Assembly: GCF_002844575.1 (NCBI RefSeq)
Contig: NZ_PIQO01000007.1
Span: 62,001 to 126,000 of the forward strand
DNA: 64,000 bases
Direction: 5' to 3'
Source of the DNA: Heyndrickxia camelliae
GTDB lineage: Bacteria; Bacillota; Bacilli; Bacillales; Bacillaceae_C
Position numbers and translations under genes: made by a program
Notes under the pieces: generated by a model
Told to the model about the DNA's origin: nothing
The model's input: only the letters and a program-made list of their open reading frames with translations
The model's database searches: none
Shown: positions 44,205 through 52,966 of the stretch, piece by piece
How positions within the stretch are numbered: the stretch's first letter is position 1
How the letters are laid out: every line of letters begins with the position of its first letter

Positions 44205-45866
44205 CTAATAAGGTCTCCATCTATAATTTATTGCTTTTATCACTGTTTCTGGATTTCTTGCTGCTACAGCAGTCATTCTATCACCTGTTCTATATTTTCT
44301 GTTTGAACGGTTGTATCTGGATTCCCGATACCGTTTGGAGTATTTTTCACGCCTAGTCCTTCTTATAGACCCTCTACTTTTATAATGTGTAGTACGCCTA
44401 GTCCTTCTTATAGACCTTCTATTTTTGTAATGTGTAATACGCCTGGTCTTTCTTGAGGACCTTCTACTTTTGTAATGTGTAGTACGCCTGGTCTTTCTGG
44501 AAGATCTTCTACTTTTATAATGTGTAGTACGCCTGGTCTTTCTGGAAGATCTTCTACTTTTATAATGTGTAGACCGTCTAGTCTTTCTGGAAGACCTTCT
44601 ACTTTTGTCATGTGTAGAACGACTAGATTCATTTTCATATCTTTGTTTTCGATCACGGGCTTTCTCAATATCAATAATTTTACTTGTTTCTGGATGGTAT
44701 TCTACTTCGATAACATCAGATGATTGAAGGGATTGTTCCCAAACCTCCAACACTTGATTTGCAACTCTGTCCCAAGTATACTTTGATAGTGCAAATTGCC
44801 TTCCAGTCTCGCCCATTTTCTTCATTTGCGATTTATTGGATAAGATCTGTGTAATTTTATCTGCAAACTCATTCGGATCGTCCGGATTTTCTATAACAAG
44901 GCCGTTTTCGTTTAATTCAATTACTTCCGGATTTCCTCCTCTTGCAGTTGTAACTATTGGTAGTCCAGCGGCCATTGCTTCATAATGTACCCTAGCAAGT
45001 GGCTCCTGCCATTGTGATGTACAAACAAATATATCACTAGCAGCATACCAATTTTGAATTTCGCTTGGCGAAACAAAGCCAGTAGTGATAACTGGTACAG
45101 GTGATCTATTTGCTAATGCTCTAATGTATGCAACATAATCTGAAACATCATTTTGGCTGAACCATTTACTTCCGACTATGACGAGTGCGAGATTATTGAA
45201 TCTTTTCGCAAGTTCCGGTAATGCTCTAACTAACCGATCCACCCCTTTATTATTCGAAAGTCGGCCAGTGAATAGTATAACTGTTTTCCCTTCTAATCCA
45301 TGTTTTTTCCGAAGCTCATTGCGAATATTCTGCATATCTTTATGATCTCCAGGTAAAAATCGTTCCACATCTACACCTGAATAAATGGTATGAACCTTGT
45401 CTGCGGCTTGAGGGAAGTAGCGCTTAATTTCCTCACCGATATAATTACTAATTGTTACAATATTAGTAACTTCCTCAATAACAGCAGAAGCTTCATTCAG
45501 GTCAATCTTATCGGGTTTAAACATATCATTATGCATGCTCAATGTAATTTTTGATTCTGGTGCTACTTTTCTAACTGGAAGGACAAGGCGAGGGCGATTA
45601 AAAATATGAATAAGGTCAAAATGATTAGACTCAAGATAGGAAATAACACCCTCTCGGTATATTTCAAATACCTTACCTGGAATTCTTACATAATGCACTC
45701 CATCTATCATTTCTTCATCAGGTAGGGAATCTGCATTAACGCCCAAAACGGTTATTTCATGGGACTCGCTTAAATATGGCAGGATTCCGGATATATAGGT
45801 TTGAATTGCACCTCCTAATACCGGTGGAACAGGGAGTTTTTCTGTACAAATCATTAAAATTCTCAT
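44205..45866 (-). CDS. cotSA: Spore coat glycosyltransferase CotSA with Arg/Ser-repeat tail
   Basis: A 553-residue protein. Residues 1-390 are a GT4 glycosyltransferase of the CotSA kind: 'PVPPVLGGAIQTYISGILPY' at the N-terminus, 'LFTGRLSNNKGVDRLVRALP' at the donor site and 'EPLARVHYEAMAAGLPIVTT' with the conserved Glu. After a linker, about six 15-residue repeats of the type THYKSRRSSRKTRRT form a highly basic tail, ending with TVIKAINYRWRPY. B. subtilis CotSA is about 375 residues, so the tail is an addition. The last residues match the end of CotB in this window. The start overlaps the cotS stop (ATGA), so the two genes form an operon. Confidence 0.88.
   Translation of the reverse strand: MRILMICTEKLPVPPVLGGAIQTYISGILPYLSESHEITVLGVNADSLPDEEMIDGVHYVRIPGKVFEIYREGVISYLESNHFDLIHIFNRPRLVLPVRKVAPESKITLSMHNDMFKPDKIDLNEASAVIEEVTNIVTISNYIGEEIKRYFPQAADKVHTIYSGVDVERFLPGDHKDMQNIRNELRKKHGLEGKTVILFTGRLSNNKGVDRLVRALPELAKRFNNLALVIVGSKWFSQNDVSDYVAYIRALANRSPVPVITTGFVSPSEIQNWYAASDIFVCTSQWQEPLARVHYEAMAAGLPIVTTARGGNPEVIELNENGLVIENPDDPNEFADKITQILSNKSQMKKMGETGRQFALSKYTWDRVANQVLEVWEQSLQSSDVIEVEYHPETSKIIDIEKARDRKQRYENESSRSTHDKSRRSSRKTRRSTHYKSRRSSRKTRRTTHYKSRRSSRKTRRTTHYKSRRSSRKTRRITHYKNRRSIRRTRRTTHYKSRGSIRRTRREKYSKRYRESRYNRSNRKYRTGDRMTAVAARNPETVIKAINYRWRPY
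44350..44625 (-). repeat. 45-bp tandem repeats coding for the CotSA tail
   Basis: About six copies of a 45-base unit, each coding one 15-residue THYKSRRSSRKTRRT-type block. Copies near the middle are almost identical, showing recent expansion; outer copies have drifted. Short open frames on both strands across the repeats are by-products. Confidence 0.85.
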
Positions 45867-46963
45867 CGTTTTCCCCCTTTCCAGTCATCTTGTAATTCTT
45901 TCCATACAGTCCATTTTGTCTTTTCCAAATTGACAATTCCTTTTATCATTTGTTCTGTTTCCTTATTTAAAAATTTTTCCGGCTCATATACTACTTCTTT
46001 AACATTTTTGTAAAATTCATTCGGAAGTGCTAAATCAATCATTAATATCTCATAGAGTTCAGGGGATATTGGATTTTCATGATGATATGCTTGAATCATT
46101 TCTCTTATCCAAGTAGCATCCCATTTTTTCAAATCTGCCATTGTCCCGCTAATTAGTTTTCTCAAGTCGCGAATTGGCAAATCATATGCCACACCATCAA
46201 GATCAATAATCCACATTCCATTTGGTCCCTTTTGACCATTAGACCACCCATAATCCTGATGTACCAATCCCCACTGTTGATTGCCGAGCTTCACGAGTTC
46301 CGAATAGCTTGAATTGTTAAGTTTGCTCAATCCATCAAACGCTTGTTGTTCAAACTCATCTACTACAGATAATAAATAAGAACTTGCAGGCATTTCATCA
46401 TAAACCCTTGCAATATTTCGGAACCACCCCATTTTCATAGCAACTTTTTTATAATTATCTGGCCACTTATATAATCTTGAAGCAACTTCTGCCCCTTGAG
46501 GAGGTACATATCCTTTGCTTAAGCGGTGAAATTCACCAAGAGCCCCGCAAAGCAGCTTTGCCCCTTCCAAGTCCTTTGTAACAGGCTCTAATGGCTCTAT
46601 CCATTCTGCAACAAACCATAGCTTTCCGCCTGCCTCTACATAATTTTTTTGATTCTTCGTTTTAATAATACTTGGTACTCTTGCTTTTTTCGTTTCTACT
46701 AAATATTCCTGTGCCCCTAAGCTAAACAAACTTCGAGTCGGCCGCCGATGTAGTAATTTTAAACTCAACGGTCCTTCACTTGTTTCAAGCTTCCAAATAG
46801 CCCCCCCTTTATCTGGCTTGGTCGTAATTATTTTCATACTTTGTACGGAAAAATAGTAGTTTTTAAGCACCTGACTAGCTAACTCTTCAATATATTCAGG
46901 TACAAAAAATTCATTTGTACCAACTTCCTCTTCCCAAGGTTTAATCATCATAATATTACTCAT
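45863..46963 (-). CDS. cotS: Spore coat protein CotS (kinase-like fold)
   Basis: A 366-residue protein of the CotS/CotI/YtaA family, which has an aminoglycoside-phosphotransferase-like fold and sits in the inner coat. Visible features are the Gly-poor N-lobe with 'IWKLETSEGPLSLKLLHRR' (ATP Lys region), 'LWFVAEWIE' hinge, 'WGLVHQDYGWSNG' catalytic loop (HxDxxxxN type) and 'MWIIDLDGVAYDLPIRDL' with the metal-binding Asp. An exact sigma-K promoter lies upstream (47014-47040), and AGGAGGGG precedes the ATG. Confidence 0.9.
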   Translation of the reverse strand: MSNIMMIKPWEEEVGTNEFFVPEYIEELASQVLKNYYFSVQSMKIITTKPDKGGAIWKLETSEGPLSLKLLHRRPTRSLFSLGAQEYLVETKKARVPSIIKTKNQKNYVEAGGKLWFVAEWIEPLEPVTKDLEGAKLLCGALGEFHRLSKGYVPPQGAEVASRLYKWPDNYKKVAMKMGWFRNIARVYDEMPASSYLLSVVDEFEQQAFDGLSKLNNSSYSELVKLGNQQWGLVHQDYGWSNGQKGPNGMWIIDLDGVAYDLPIRDLRKLISGTMADLKKWDATWIREMIQAYHHENPISPELYEILMIDLALPNEFYKNVKEVVYEPEKFLNKETEQMIKGIVNLEKTKWTVWKELQDDWKGGKR

Positions 46964-47013
46964 TTTTCCCCTCCTAGTTGTTTTGAATTAGGGGTGTTAG
47001 TACATTTTTATAT

Positions 47014-47040
47014 TAATGTATGTCTAAAAAAAATATATGT
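47014..47040 (-). promoter_or_regulatory. Sigma-K promoter of cotS-cotSA
   Basis: Reading leftward: AC (47039-47040), exactly 16 bases, then CATACATTA (47014-47022). This is an exact match to AC-N16-CATANNNTA, about 50 bases before the cotS start codon. Confidence 0.75.
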
Positions 47041-47176
47041 ATAGGTAGTTCACTCATTTATAGCTTAATAAAATGTGCAAATGTATTCCCTTCCCTTTTA
47101 TCCCATCATGGCAAATGTTTTTAAGTTACAGATGCCCCGAAACCAAAAATAAATTACTCCTTTCTAGGTATTCCCA

Positions 47177-47185
47177 CATACTCTA
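47177..47185 (+). promoter_or_regulatory. Possible sigma-K -10 element before ytdA
   Basis: CATACTCTA matches the -10 consensus CATANNNTA, 67 bases before the ytdA start, but no AC -35 is found at 16-17 bases (the nearest is at 19), so this is weak. Confidence 0.35.
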
Positions 47186-47252
47186 TGTGCCTTTTCATCA
47201 TAGTAAGTAGTAACAACTAAAAATACTTAGTTTTTTTAAGGAGGGAGAGAAG

Positions 47253-48131
47253 TTGATTCGTAAAGCAATAATCCCTGCTGCTGGGCTTGGTACGAGATTC
47301 CTCCCTGCAACAAAGGCATTGCCAAAGGAAATGCTTCCGATTGTTGATAAACCTACTATTCAATACATTATTGAAGAAGCGGTTGCATCAGGAATTGAAG
47401 ATATTATCATTATCAGCGGCCGAAGTAAACGCTCCATAGAAGATCACTTTGATAAATCGTATGAGCTAGAAGAAACCCTATTAAAAAAACATAAATATGA
47501 ACTTCTTCAAAATGTTCAATCTATATCACAATTAGCAAATATCCATTATATTCGGCAAAAAGAGCCACAGGGGCTTGGAAATGCTATTTACTGTGCCAGA
47601 AGTTTTATTGGGAATGAGCCATTTGCAGTTCTCCTAGGCGATGATATCGTCCAATCAACGAAGCCTTGCTTAAAACAAATGATGGAGGTCTTTAATCGAT
47701 ATCACTCTTCCATTGTTGGTGTGCAAGAGGTGCCAATTGATGAGGTTTCAAAGTATGGCATTGTGAAACCAAATGGCTGCGTTATGAATGAGTGGGTTAT
47801 CAATATTGAAGAATTAGTGGAAAAACCAAAGCAAGAAGATGCCCCTTCGTGTTTAGCCATTCTCGGAAGATATATCTTAAGGCCAGAGATTTTTGATATA
47901 TTAAAAGATTTACCACCGAGTTCTGGCGGAGAAATTCAATTGACAGATGCTATCAATTTACTAAATCAGACCCAAGCAGTTTTAGCCTATCATTTTCAAG
48001 GAAAGCGCTACGATATCGGGGACAAAACAGGCTTTATTCGAGCAACAATCGATTTTGCTCTACAGAGAAAAGATTTAAAAGAAGATGTTTTGCAGTATTT
48101 ATACGAGGTTATTAATCGGGAAAGAGAATAG
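47253..48131 (+). CDS. ytdA: UTP-glucose-1-phosphate uridylyltransferase (YtdA/GtaB-like)
   Basis: A 292-residue enzyme making UDP-glucose from UTP and glucose-1-phosphate. The nucleotide-binding start 'IPAAGLGTRFLPATKALPKE', 'GLGNAIYCA', 'VLLGDDIV' and 'VEKPKQEDAPS' are the standard GalU motifs. Start is TTG at 47253 with GGAGGGAG at good spacing. In B. subtilis ytdA-ytcA-ytcB form a sporulation cluster beside the cot genes, and the same order follows here, so this copy probably serves spore-surface polysaccharide. Confidence 0.9.
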   Translation: MIRKAIIPAAGLGTRFLPATKALPKEMLPIVDKPTIQYIIEEAVASGIEDIIIISGRSKRSIEDHFDKSYELEETLLKKHKYELLQNVQSISQLANIHYIRQKEPQGLGNAIYCARSFIGNEPFAVLLGDDIVQSTKPCLKQMMEVFNRYHSSIVGVQEVPIDEVSKYGIVKPNGCVMNEWVINIEELVEKPKQEDAPSCLAILGRYILRPEIFDILKDLPPSSGGEIQLTDAINLLNQTQAVLAYHFQGKRYDIGDKTGFIRATIDFALQRKDLKEDVLQYLYEVINRERE

Positions 48132-48183
48132 TAGTAACACCTTAAGTTGTCAGCCTATAAAAAAGAATCGAGGTGAATTTTAT

Positions 48184-49491
48184 ATGAAGATAGGAGTTAT
48201 CGGAGCAGGGTACGTTGGAACCACCACGAGTATAGTTTTTGCAAAATATGGCTACCAAGTTACCCTTATGGATACGAACCTAGAAAAAATCAAAACCCTT
48301 TACCAATCGAAACTTCCCTTTTATGAGGAAGGATTAAAAGAACTTCTCCATGATTATATAGTGGAGCAACGACTTTCATTTACCAATAGTATGGAAGAGA
48401 TTATGAAAGAATGTAATATTCTCTTTATCACAGTTGGGACTCCTTCGCTGGAAAATGGAAAAGCTGATTTGTCATTTGTAGAAGAGGTAGTTACCCAAAT
48501 GGCAAAATACATGGATGATTACAAGGTTATTGTCATCAAAAGCACTGTTCCTGTTGGCACGGGTGACAAATTGAATGACATTCTAAAAAATGAGCTAAAA
48601 ATAAGAAACAAGGCACCAACTTTCGATCTCGTGTCTAATCCTGAATTCTTGAGAGAGGGGAAGGCATTATTTGATGCTTTGTACCCCGATAGAGTTATCG
48701 TAGGCTGTGAATCCACGAAAGCACGTGAAATCATGAAGGAGTTATATAAAGATGTAGATACATCGATTCTTTTTACCACGATAAAAGAAGCAGAAATGAT
48801 TAAATACGCCTCCAATGCATTCCTAGCTACTAAAATATCCTTTATAAATGAGTTGGCACGACTTTGCGATGGAAAAGGAGTAAATATAAATCAAGTTGCC
48901 CTAGGAATGGGAATGGATAAACGAATAGGGCCAGACTTTCTTCAAGCCGGTATTGGCTACGGAGGTTCTTGTTTTCCAAAAGATATTAAAGCTTTATTAG
49001 CATTAGCCTTTGATATGGATACCCCAATGCCGATTCTTCAAGCTGTTAAGGATATCAATGAAACACAATCACAATGGTTTATGAAAAAAGTAAAGCAGGA
49101 ACTTGGGAATCTCGAGGAAAAACGTATTGCCATTCTTGGCCTCACCTTTAAACCTAAAACCGATGATATTCGAGAAGCACCCGCTCTTAAAGTAATAGAT
49201 TATCTCCTAAAAAACAAAGCTTCTGTTACTGCTTATGATCCCCAAGGATCCGAACATGTTAAGAAAATTTATCCTACTGTTACTTATACACCAACCCCTC
49301 TTCAAGCACTTGAAGATGCTGATGCAGTTCTTCTTTTAACCGAATGGCAAGAGATTTTGGATATCGATTGGGAATGTGCGAAATCAATAATATCTAATCC
49401 ACTCTTATTTGATGGAAGAAATGCTCTTAGTCCTTCTAATATGATGAAATTGGGATACCGTTATTTTGGGGTCGGCAATACAAATTTTTAA
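48184..49491 (+). CDS. ytcA: UDP-glucose 6-dehydrogenase (YtcA-like)
   Basis: A 435-residue enzyme oxidising UDP-glucose to UDP-glucuronate in two NAD-dependent steps. N-terminal Rossmann motif 'IGVIGAGYVGTTTSIVFAKY'; 'VIIKSTVPVGTGD' style loop; active-site Cys in 'GIGYGGSCFPKDIKALL' (about residue 262); 'LGLTFKPKTDDIREAPAL' near 320. I chose ATG 48184, preceded by GAGGTGAA, because the longer frame from 48085 runs into ytdA. It uses the product of ytdA. Confidence 0.92.
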   Translation: MKIGVIGAGYVGTTTSIVFAKYGYQVTLMDTNLEKIKTLYQSKLPFYEEGLKELLHDYIVEQRLSFTNSMEEIMKECNILFITVGTPSLENGKADLSFVEEVVTQMAKYMDDYKVIVIKSTVPVGTGDKLNDILKNELKIRNKAPTFDLVSNPEFLREGKALFDALYPDRVIVGCESTKAREIMKELYKDVDTSILFTTIKEAEMIKYASNAFLATKISFINELARLCDGKGVNINQVALGMGMDKRIGPDFLQAGIGYGGSCFPKDIKALLALAFDMDTPMPILQAVKDINETQSQWFMKKVKQELGNLEEKRIAILGLTFKPKTDDIREAPALKVIDYLLKNKASVTAYDPQGSEHVKKIYPTVTYTPTPLQALEDADAVLLLTEWQEILDIDWECAKSIISNPLLFDGRNALSPSNMMKLGYRYFGVGNTNF

Positions 49492-49579
49492 GCTATCCAT
49501 GTACATTCTTTCTCATTTGATTTGCAGTAAAGCCTTGAAGAATTAGATATTAATTGGTTTTTGGGCAAACCATCTGTAA

Positions 49580-49625
49580 TGCACAAAGGCTTAAAACAGT
49601 AAATTTGTTCTAAGCCTTTGTTCTA
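49580..49625 (+). terminator. Hairpin between ytcA and ytcB
   Basis: ACAAAGGCTTA/TAAGCCTTTGT arms; could attenuate or end the ytdA-ytcA transcript before ytcB. Confidence 0.55.
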
Positions 49626-49688
49626 TATTCATTCAGGGAGGGGGGCCTCTGATTAAGTTTACTTAATACATTAATAAAGGAGTTCTCT

Positions 49689-50684
49689 ATGATACAGCAG
49701 CAGAATGAAAAATATATATTCGTTACTGGATGCGCAGGTTTTATCGGTTTTCATTTATCTTTGCGTTTATTATATGAGGGATATAAAGTTCTAGGTATTG
49801 ATAACCTAAATGATTACTATGATCAAACCTTAAAATATAACCGACTTGAAATACTAAAAAAAGATAAGCATTTTACCTTTATTAAAGGATCTGTCGAAAA
49901 TCTTGAATTATTGGATAGTCTTTTTAATCAATATGAAATAGAAGAGGTTATACATCTAGCTGCTCAAGCAGGTGTTAGGTACAGTTTAGAAAACCCTCAC
50001 GCGTATATTCAATCCAATCTTGTTGGTTTTGCCAATATATTAGATTGCTGTAAACAGCATCAAATCAAGCATTTGATTTATGCATCTTCCAGTTCCGTTT
50101 ATGGAAGCAACAAACAAGTCCCATTTTCTGTAAGCGATCGTGTAGATCAGCCTATTAGCTTGTATGCAGCAACAAAAAAAGCAAATGAACTAATGGCACA
50201 TACGTATAGTCACTTGTATAGCCTTCCGACAACCGGTTTACGATTTTTCACCGTTTATGGTCCGTGGGGAAGACCAGACATGGCTTATTTTACATTTTCC
50301 AATGCTATTATTAAACAAGAGCCATTAAACTTATTTAACTATGGAAATATGAGAAGGGATTTCACCTATATAGATGACGTAATAGAATCGATATACCGCT
50401 TAATAAAGAAAAGCCCTCCAATTGACATTTCCCCTCCCTATAAAATTTTTAATATAGGGAACCATCAACCTGTACAGCTTCATTATTTTATCCAAGTACT
50501 TGAGGATCAAATCGGTATGAAAGCGATTAAAAACTTCCTACCTATCCAACCTGGAGATGTTCAAGAAACATTTGCAGATATAGAGGATATTGTTAAGTTC
50601 ATTGACTATCGACCCAAAACGAATATTGAGGATGGCTTAAGAAATTTCGTAAAGTGGTTTAAAGAGTACTATAATCTTTCATAA
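49689..50684 (+). CDS. ytcB: NAD-dependent sugar epimerase (YtcB-like, UDP-glucuronate 4-epimerase)
   Basis: A 331-residue extended SDR. Cofactor motif 'VTGCAGFIGFHLSLRLL' (GxxGxxG type); 'LAAQAGVRYSLENPHAYIQS' and the catalytic 'SSSSVYG' with Tyr-Lys in 'LYAATKKANELMAHTYSHLY'; 'TVYGPWGRPDMAYFTF' is typical of UDP-glucuronate 4-epimerases. It would act on the UDP-glucuronate made by YtcA. AAAGGAG precedes the ATG. Likely part of spore-surface glycan synthesis. Confidence 0.88.
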   Translation: MIQQQNEKYIFVTGCAGFIGFHLSLRLLYEGYKVLGIDNLNDYYDQTLKYNRLEILKKDKHFTFIKGSVENLELLDSLFNQYEIEEVIHLAAQAGVRYSLENPHAYIQSNLVGFANILDCCKQHQIKHLIYASSSSVYGSNKQVPFSVSDRVDQPISLYAATKKANELMAHTYSHLYSLPTTGLRFFTVYGPWGRPDMAYFTFSNAIIKQEPLNLFNYGNMRRDFTYIDDVIESIYRLIKKSPPIDISPPYKIFNIGNHQPVQLHYFIQVLEDQIGMKAIKNFLPIQPGDVQETFADIEDIVKFIDYRPKTNIEDGLRNFVKWFKEYYNLS

Positions 50685-50706
50685 TATCAAGTTTTCGAAT
50701 ATAAAT

Positions 50707-50740
50707 AACCTTAGTTTGCTAAAAACTAAGGTCTCTTTTA
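50707..50740. terminator. Terminator between ytcB and the CotB-like gene
   Basis: AACCTTAGTTT/AAACTAAGGT stem followed by CTCTTTTA. Confidence 0.7.
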
Positions 50741-50758
50741 TGTGTCTTTTCTAATTAT

Positions 50759-51439
50759 CTATGGAATATGAACCGTTTTCATATGAATAAACTTCCAGAA
50801 TACTTTTTGTCCATTTGCAGTTATTAATTCAATAATATTATTAGAAACCTGCTTTACTAAACCAACCTTATCTGGATTATCTCCTAAATCAAATACGAGT
50901 AATTTTCCCTCATATTTTTTTAATTGTTCTTCAAATGAACGTGCTAATGGAAAATTGGTTGGAACTACAGGAAGATCTTTATTTTCTAAAGTATAAGGAG
51001 TTAATTGATGGGAATAAGGTGTAAACCACTTTACATGCTGCATGGATATAAATACTGTTTTATAGACAGGGGAATAAAACACGATATAGTCATTTAAAAC
51101 ACTGGTTATATAGCCGTGGATGGATCTGTTACCGGTTATAAATAACTCAAGAAATTGCCCTTTTGAATGGTTTAACGTTTTTCGATAGGAAATGGGTTCC
51201 GATTCATTAAAAATAAGTAAGGTATCGGGAGGATCTTCCGTAATTTCTTTTTCAAGCTTTTCTTTGATGCAATGCACATGGATTAAGGGTATATACAGAT
51301 ATTGCTTGCCATCATAAATTACAAGGATGTCTAAGCCTACATCAATTAATATCCCCGAAATAAATGTTTTTCCCGAAATCTCAATCTCCACTTCTTGACC
51401 AAGAAAGCTAGTTATCCCATCTACTGGACCTCCTTTCAA
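50759..51439 (-). CDS. CotB-like coat protein without repeat tail; start uncertain
   Basis: About 226 residues made of LSm-like units ('SFLGQEVEIEISGKTFISGI', 'ILIDVGLDILVIYDGKQYLY', 'GNRSIHGYITSVLNDYIVFY') that resemble the N-terminal domains of CotB next door. The start is odd: GGAGGT at 51425-51430 is followed at ideal spacing by an ATG that is out of frame (ATG GGA TAA), while the coding frame offers only TTG at 51439, upstream of that site, or GTG at 51391. A perfect sigma-K promoter (51520-51547) shows mother-cell expression. A recent one- or two-base change at the start, or a non-standard start, is possible. Confidence 0.75.
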   Translation of the reverse strand: MKGGPVDGITSFLGQEVEIEISGKTFISGILIDVGLDILVIYDGKQYLYIPLIHVHCIKEKLEKEITEDPPDTLLIFNESEPISYRKTLNHSKGQFLELFITGNRSIHGYITSVLNDYIVFYSPVYKTVFISMQHVKWFTPYSHQLTPYTLENKDLPVVPTNFPLARSFEEQLKKYEGKLLVFDLGDNPDKVGLVKQVSNNIIELITANGQKVFWKFIHMKTVHIP

Positions 51440-51519
51440 AATCGTAGTTGTTCTGTAAGAATGAGTGCATACTTATATAGCTATTGCACATGCCGACTAA
51501 TCAGGGTCATTTTTGCATT

Positions 51520-51547
51520 TAAAATATGCACTCATCCTATCCCAGGT
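51520..51547 (-). promoter_or_regulatory. Sigma-K promoter of the CotB-like gene
   Basis: Leftward: AC (51546-51547), 17 bases, CATATTTTA (51520-51528); exact fit to AC-N16/17-CATANNNTA. Confidence 0.65.
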
Positions 51548-51564
51548 CTGCACAATTTCTATTA

Positions 51565-52791
51565 TTATGACATAGGTCTCCAATCAAAATTAACAGCCCT
51601 GATAATGGATTCAAGTCTTCTTCCTGTTCTTTGAGGGCTACTGCTGGTTCGGCGACGTCTTCTGGTACGGAAACTACTGTTTGAACGACGATGGCGTCTT
51701 CTAGAAGTATTTCTTCCCCTGGATGTTCTTCTGGTTGTTCTTCGCGATGCTCCCCTCGATGTTCTTCGCGATGTTCCCCTCGATGTTCTTCGCGATGTTC
51801 CTCTCGATGTTCTTCGCGATGTTCCTCGCGATGTTCTTCGCGATGTTCCTCTCGATGTTCTACTAGATGAACTACTGGATGTTCTTCGCGATGTTCTTCT
51901 TGACGTTCCTCTATTTCCACTAGTAGTTTGTTGCTGGCCGGTACGTGAAGATGCATCAAGATAATTTCCATTACTGCTTGACTCAGCCTGATTGTTTTCC
52001 ATTTGCTCTTGATTATTATTATTTTGCTGCTGTTGTTGTTTCATGGCTCCTTTAGGTCCAATGCTTATGTTTCTTACATGAAATGGATGAATACGGTATA
52101 ATTCTTGATTATTCGCTAAAGTAAAGAATCCATCAGAGCTATCAACAAGTATCCCTTCTAATGCCTCAGGTCCTTTTCGATTAACCGATACCCATTTATG
52201 AGACATTAGCGAGCAAAGATGATGAAAATCGGATCCCATAAGGATATTTGACATCATTTCTTCTGCACTTTCTTCATTCTGCCAATAAGATGATGACTCC
52301 TCTGTATCTGCCCCTATATTATTAAGATTCTTTTCTAGCTCAATAATACTTTTAATATGATGTAAGTTATAATAGATAACCCCATCATCTTCCGTACTAA
52401 GAACTAAAAAATCACTACCTAGTTGCAGAAGAGTTCCTTGTTTTGAATCGGGACCACCTTGGTCTATTTGAATCTTTCTATTTAAAAAATTTTTTAATAA
52501 ACTGATGAAGTTATCTCCTTGATAGAAAAAAGGCTCCTCTTCCTCGACACTATTCGTTTGCATTGCATTTGTTTTTGAGTCCTCTGTAATGCTTTTAATA
52601 TGTTCCGCTTGATAATAAATGATTTTATTATCTGAGTAGATTACAAGATAATCTTGTTTTACATCCATAAGTTTTCCAGTTTTGGATTCAGGTCCGCCTC
52701 GATAAACGGTTATATTTTTACCTAATAATGAGTAGGGTATTTTTAAGGTAGGTTGAGACCGATTTGAATAATTCATATTGCTACTCTCCAT
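51565..52791 (-). CDS. cotB: Spore coat protein CotB
   Basis: A 408-residue outer-coat protein. Three N-terminal units share the CotB pattern: 'NITVYRGGPESKTGKLMDV', 'KIQIDQGGPDSKQGTLLQLG' and 'WVSVNRKGPEALEGILVDS' (residues 20-230). A Gln/Asn linker leads to an Arg/Ser/Thr repeat tail built from TSRGTSRR units, then RR-rich sequence, and ends IIRAVNFDWRPMS. B. subtilis CotB has a Ser/Lys/Arg tail that is phosphorylated by the CotH kinase; cotH is the next gene upstream here. I chose ATG 52791 because AAGGAGGA precedes it. The final motif is shared with the CotSA tail. Confidence 0.92.
   Translation of the reverse strand: MESSNMNYSNRSQPTLKIPYSLLGKNITVYRGGPESKTGKLMDVKQDYLVIYSDNKIIYYQAEHIKSITEDSKTNAMQTNSVEEEEPFFYQGDNFISLLKNFLNRKIQIDQGGPDSKQGTLLQLGSDFLVLSTEDDGVIYYNLHHIKSIIELEKNLNNIGADTEESSSYWQNEESAEEMMSNILMGSDFHHLCSLMSHKWVSVNRKGPEALEGILVDSSDGFFTLANNQELYRIHPFHVRNISIGPKGAMKQQQQQNNNNQEQMENNQAESSSNGNYLDASSRTGQQQTTSGNRGTSRRTSRRTSSSSSSRTSRGTSRRTSRGTSRRTSRGTSRRTSRGTSRRTSRGASRRTTRRTSRGRNTSRRRHRRSNSSFRTRRRRRTSSSPQRTGRRLESIIRAVNFDWRPMS
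51718..51905 (-). repeat. 24-bp tandem repeats in the CotB tail
   Basis: About eight copies of a 24-base unit coding TSRGTSRR, very uniform in sequence. The antisense and shifted frames stay open and read as REEHREEH, an artefact of the repeat. Confidence 0.85.
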
Positions 52792-52966
52792 TTTTATCCT
52801 CCTTATCATTTATCCATTAGGGTTATTCATACTGTATATATACGTGTCTATTAAATTCTTGAAACGGGATAAATAACTATTTCTTAAAAATTCAGCTTTC
52901 GCCTATATGGAATGTTGACCATTATTTAATGAAAGAAAGATATAATGAAATGCGGACGAACGCTTT

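Noticed and set aside
44350-44625. Regular 45-bp repeats, considered as a CRISPR-like or VNTR array
   Set aside because: They are contiguous without spacers and code in frame for the CotSA tail.
51537-51971. 144-residue frame reading REEHREEHREEH
   Set aside because: It is a shifted frame of the 24-bp CotB tail repeat; composition is a by-product and it has no binding site.
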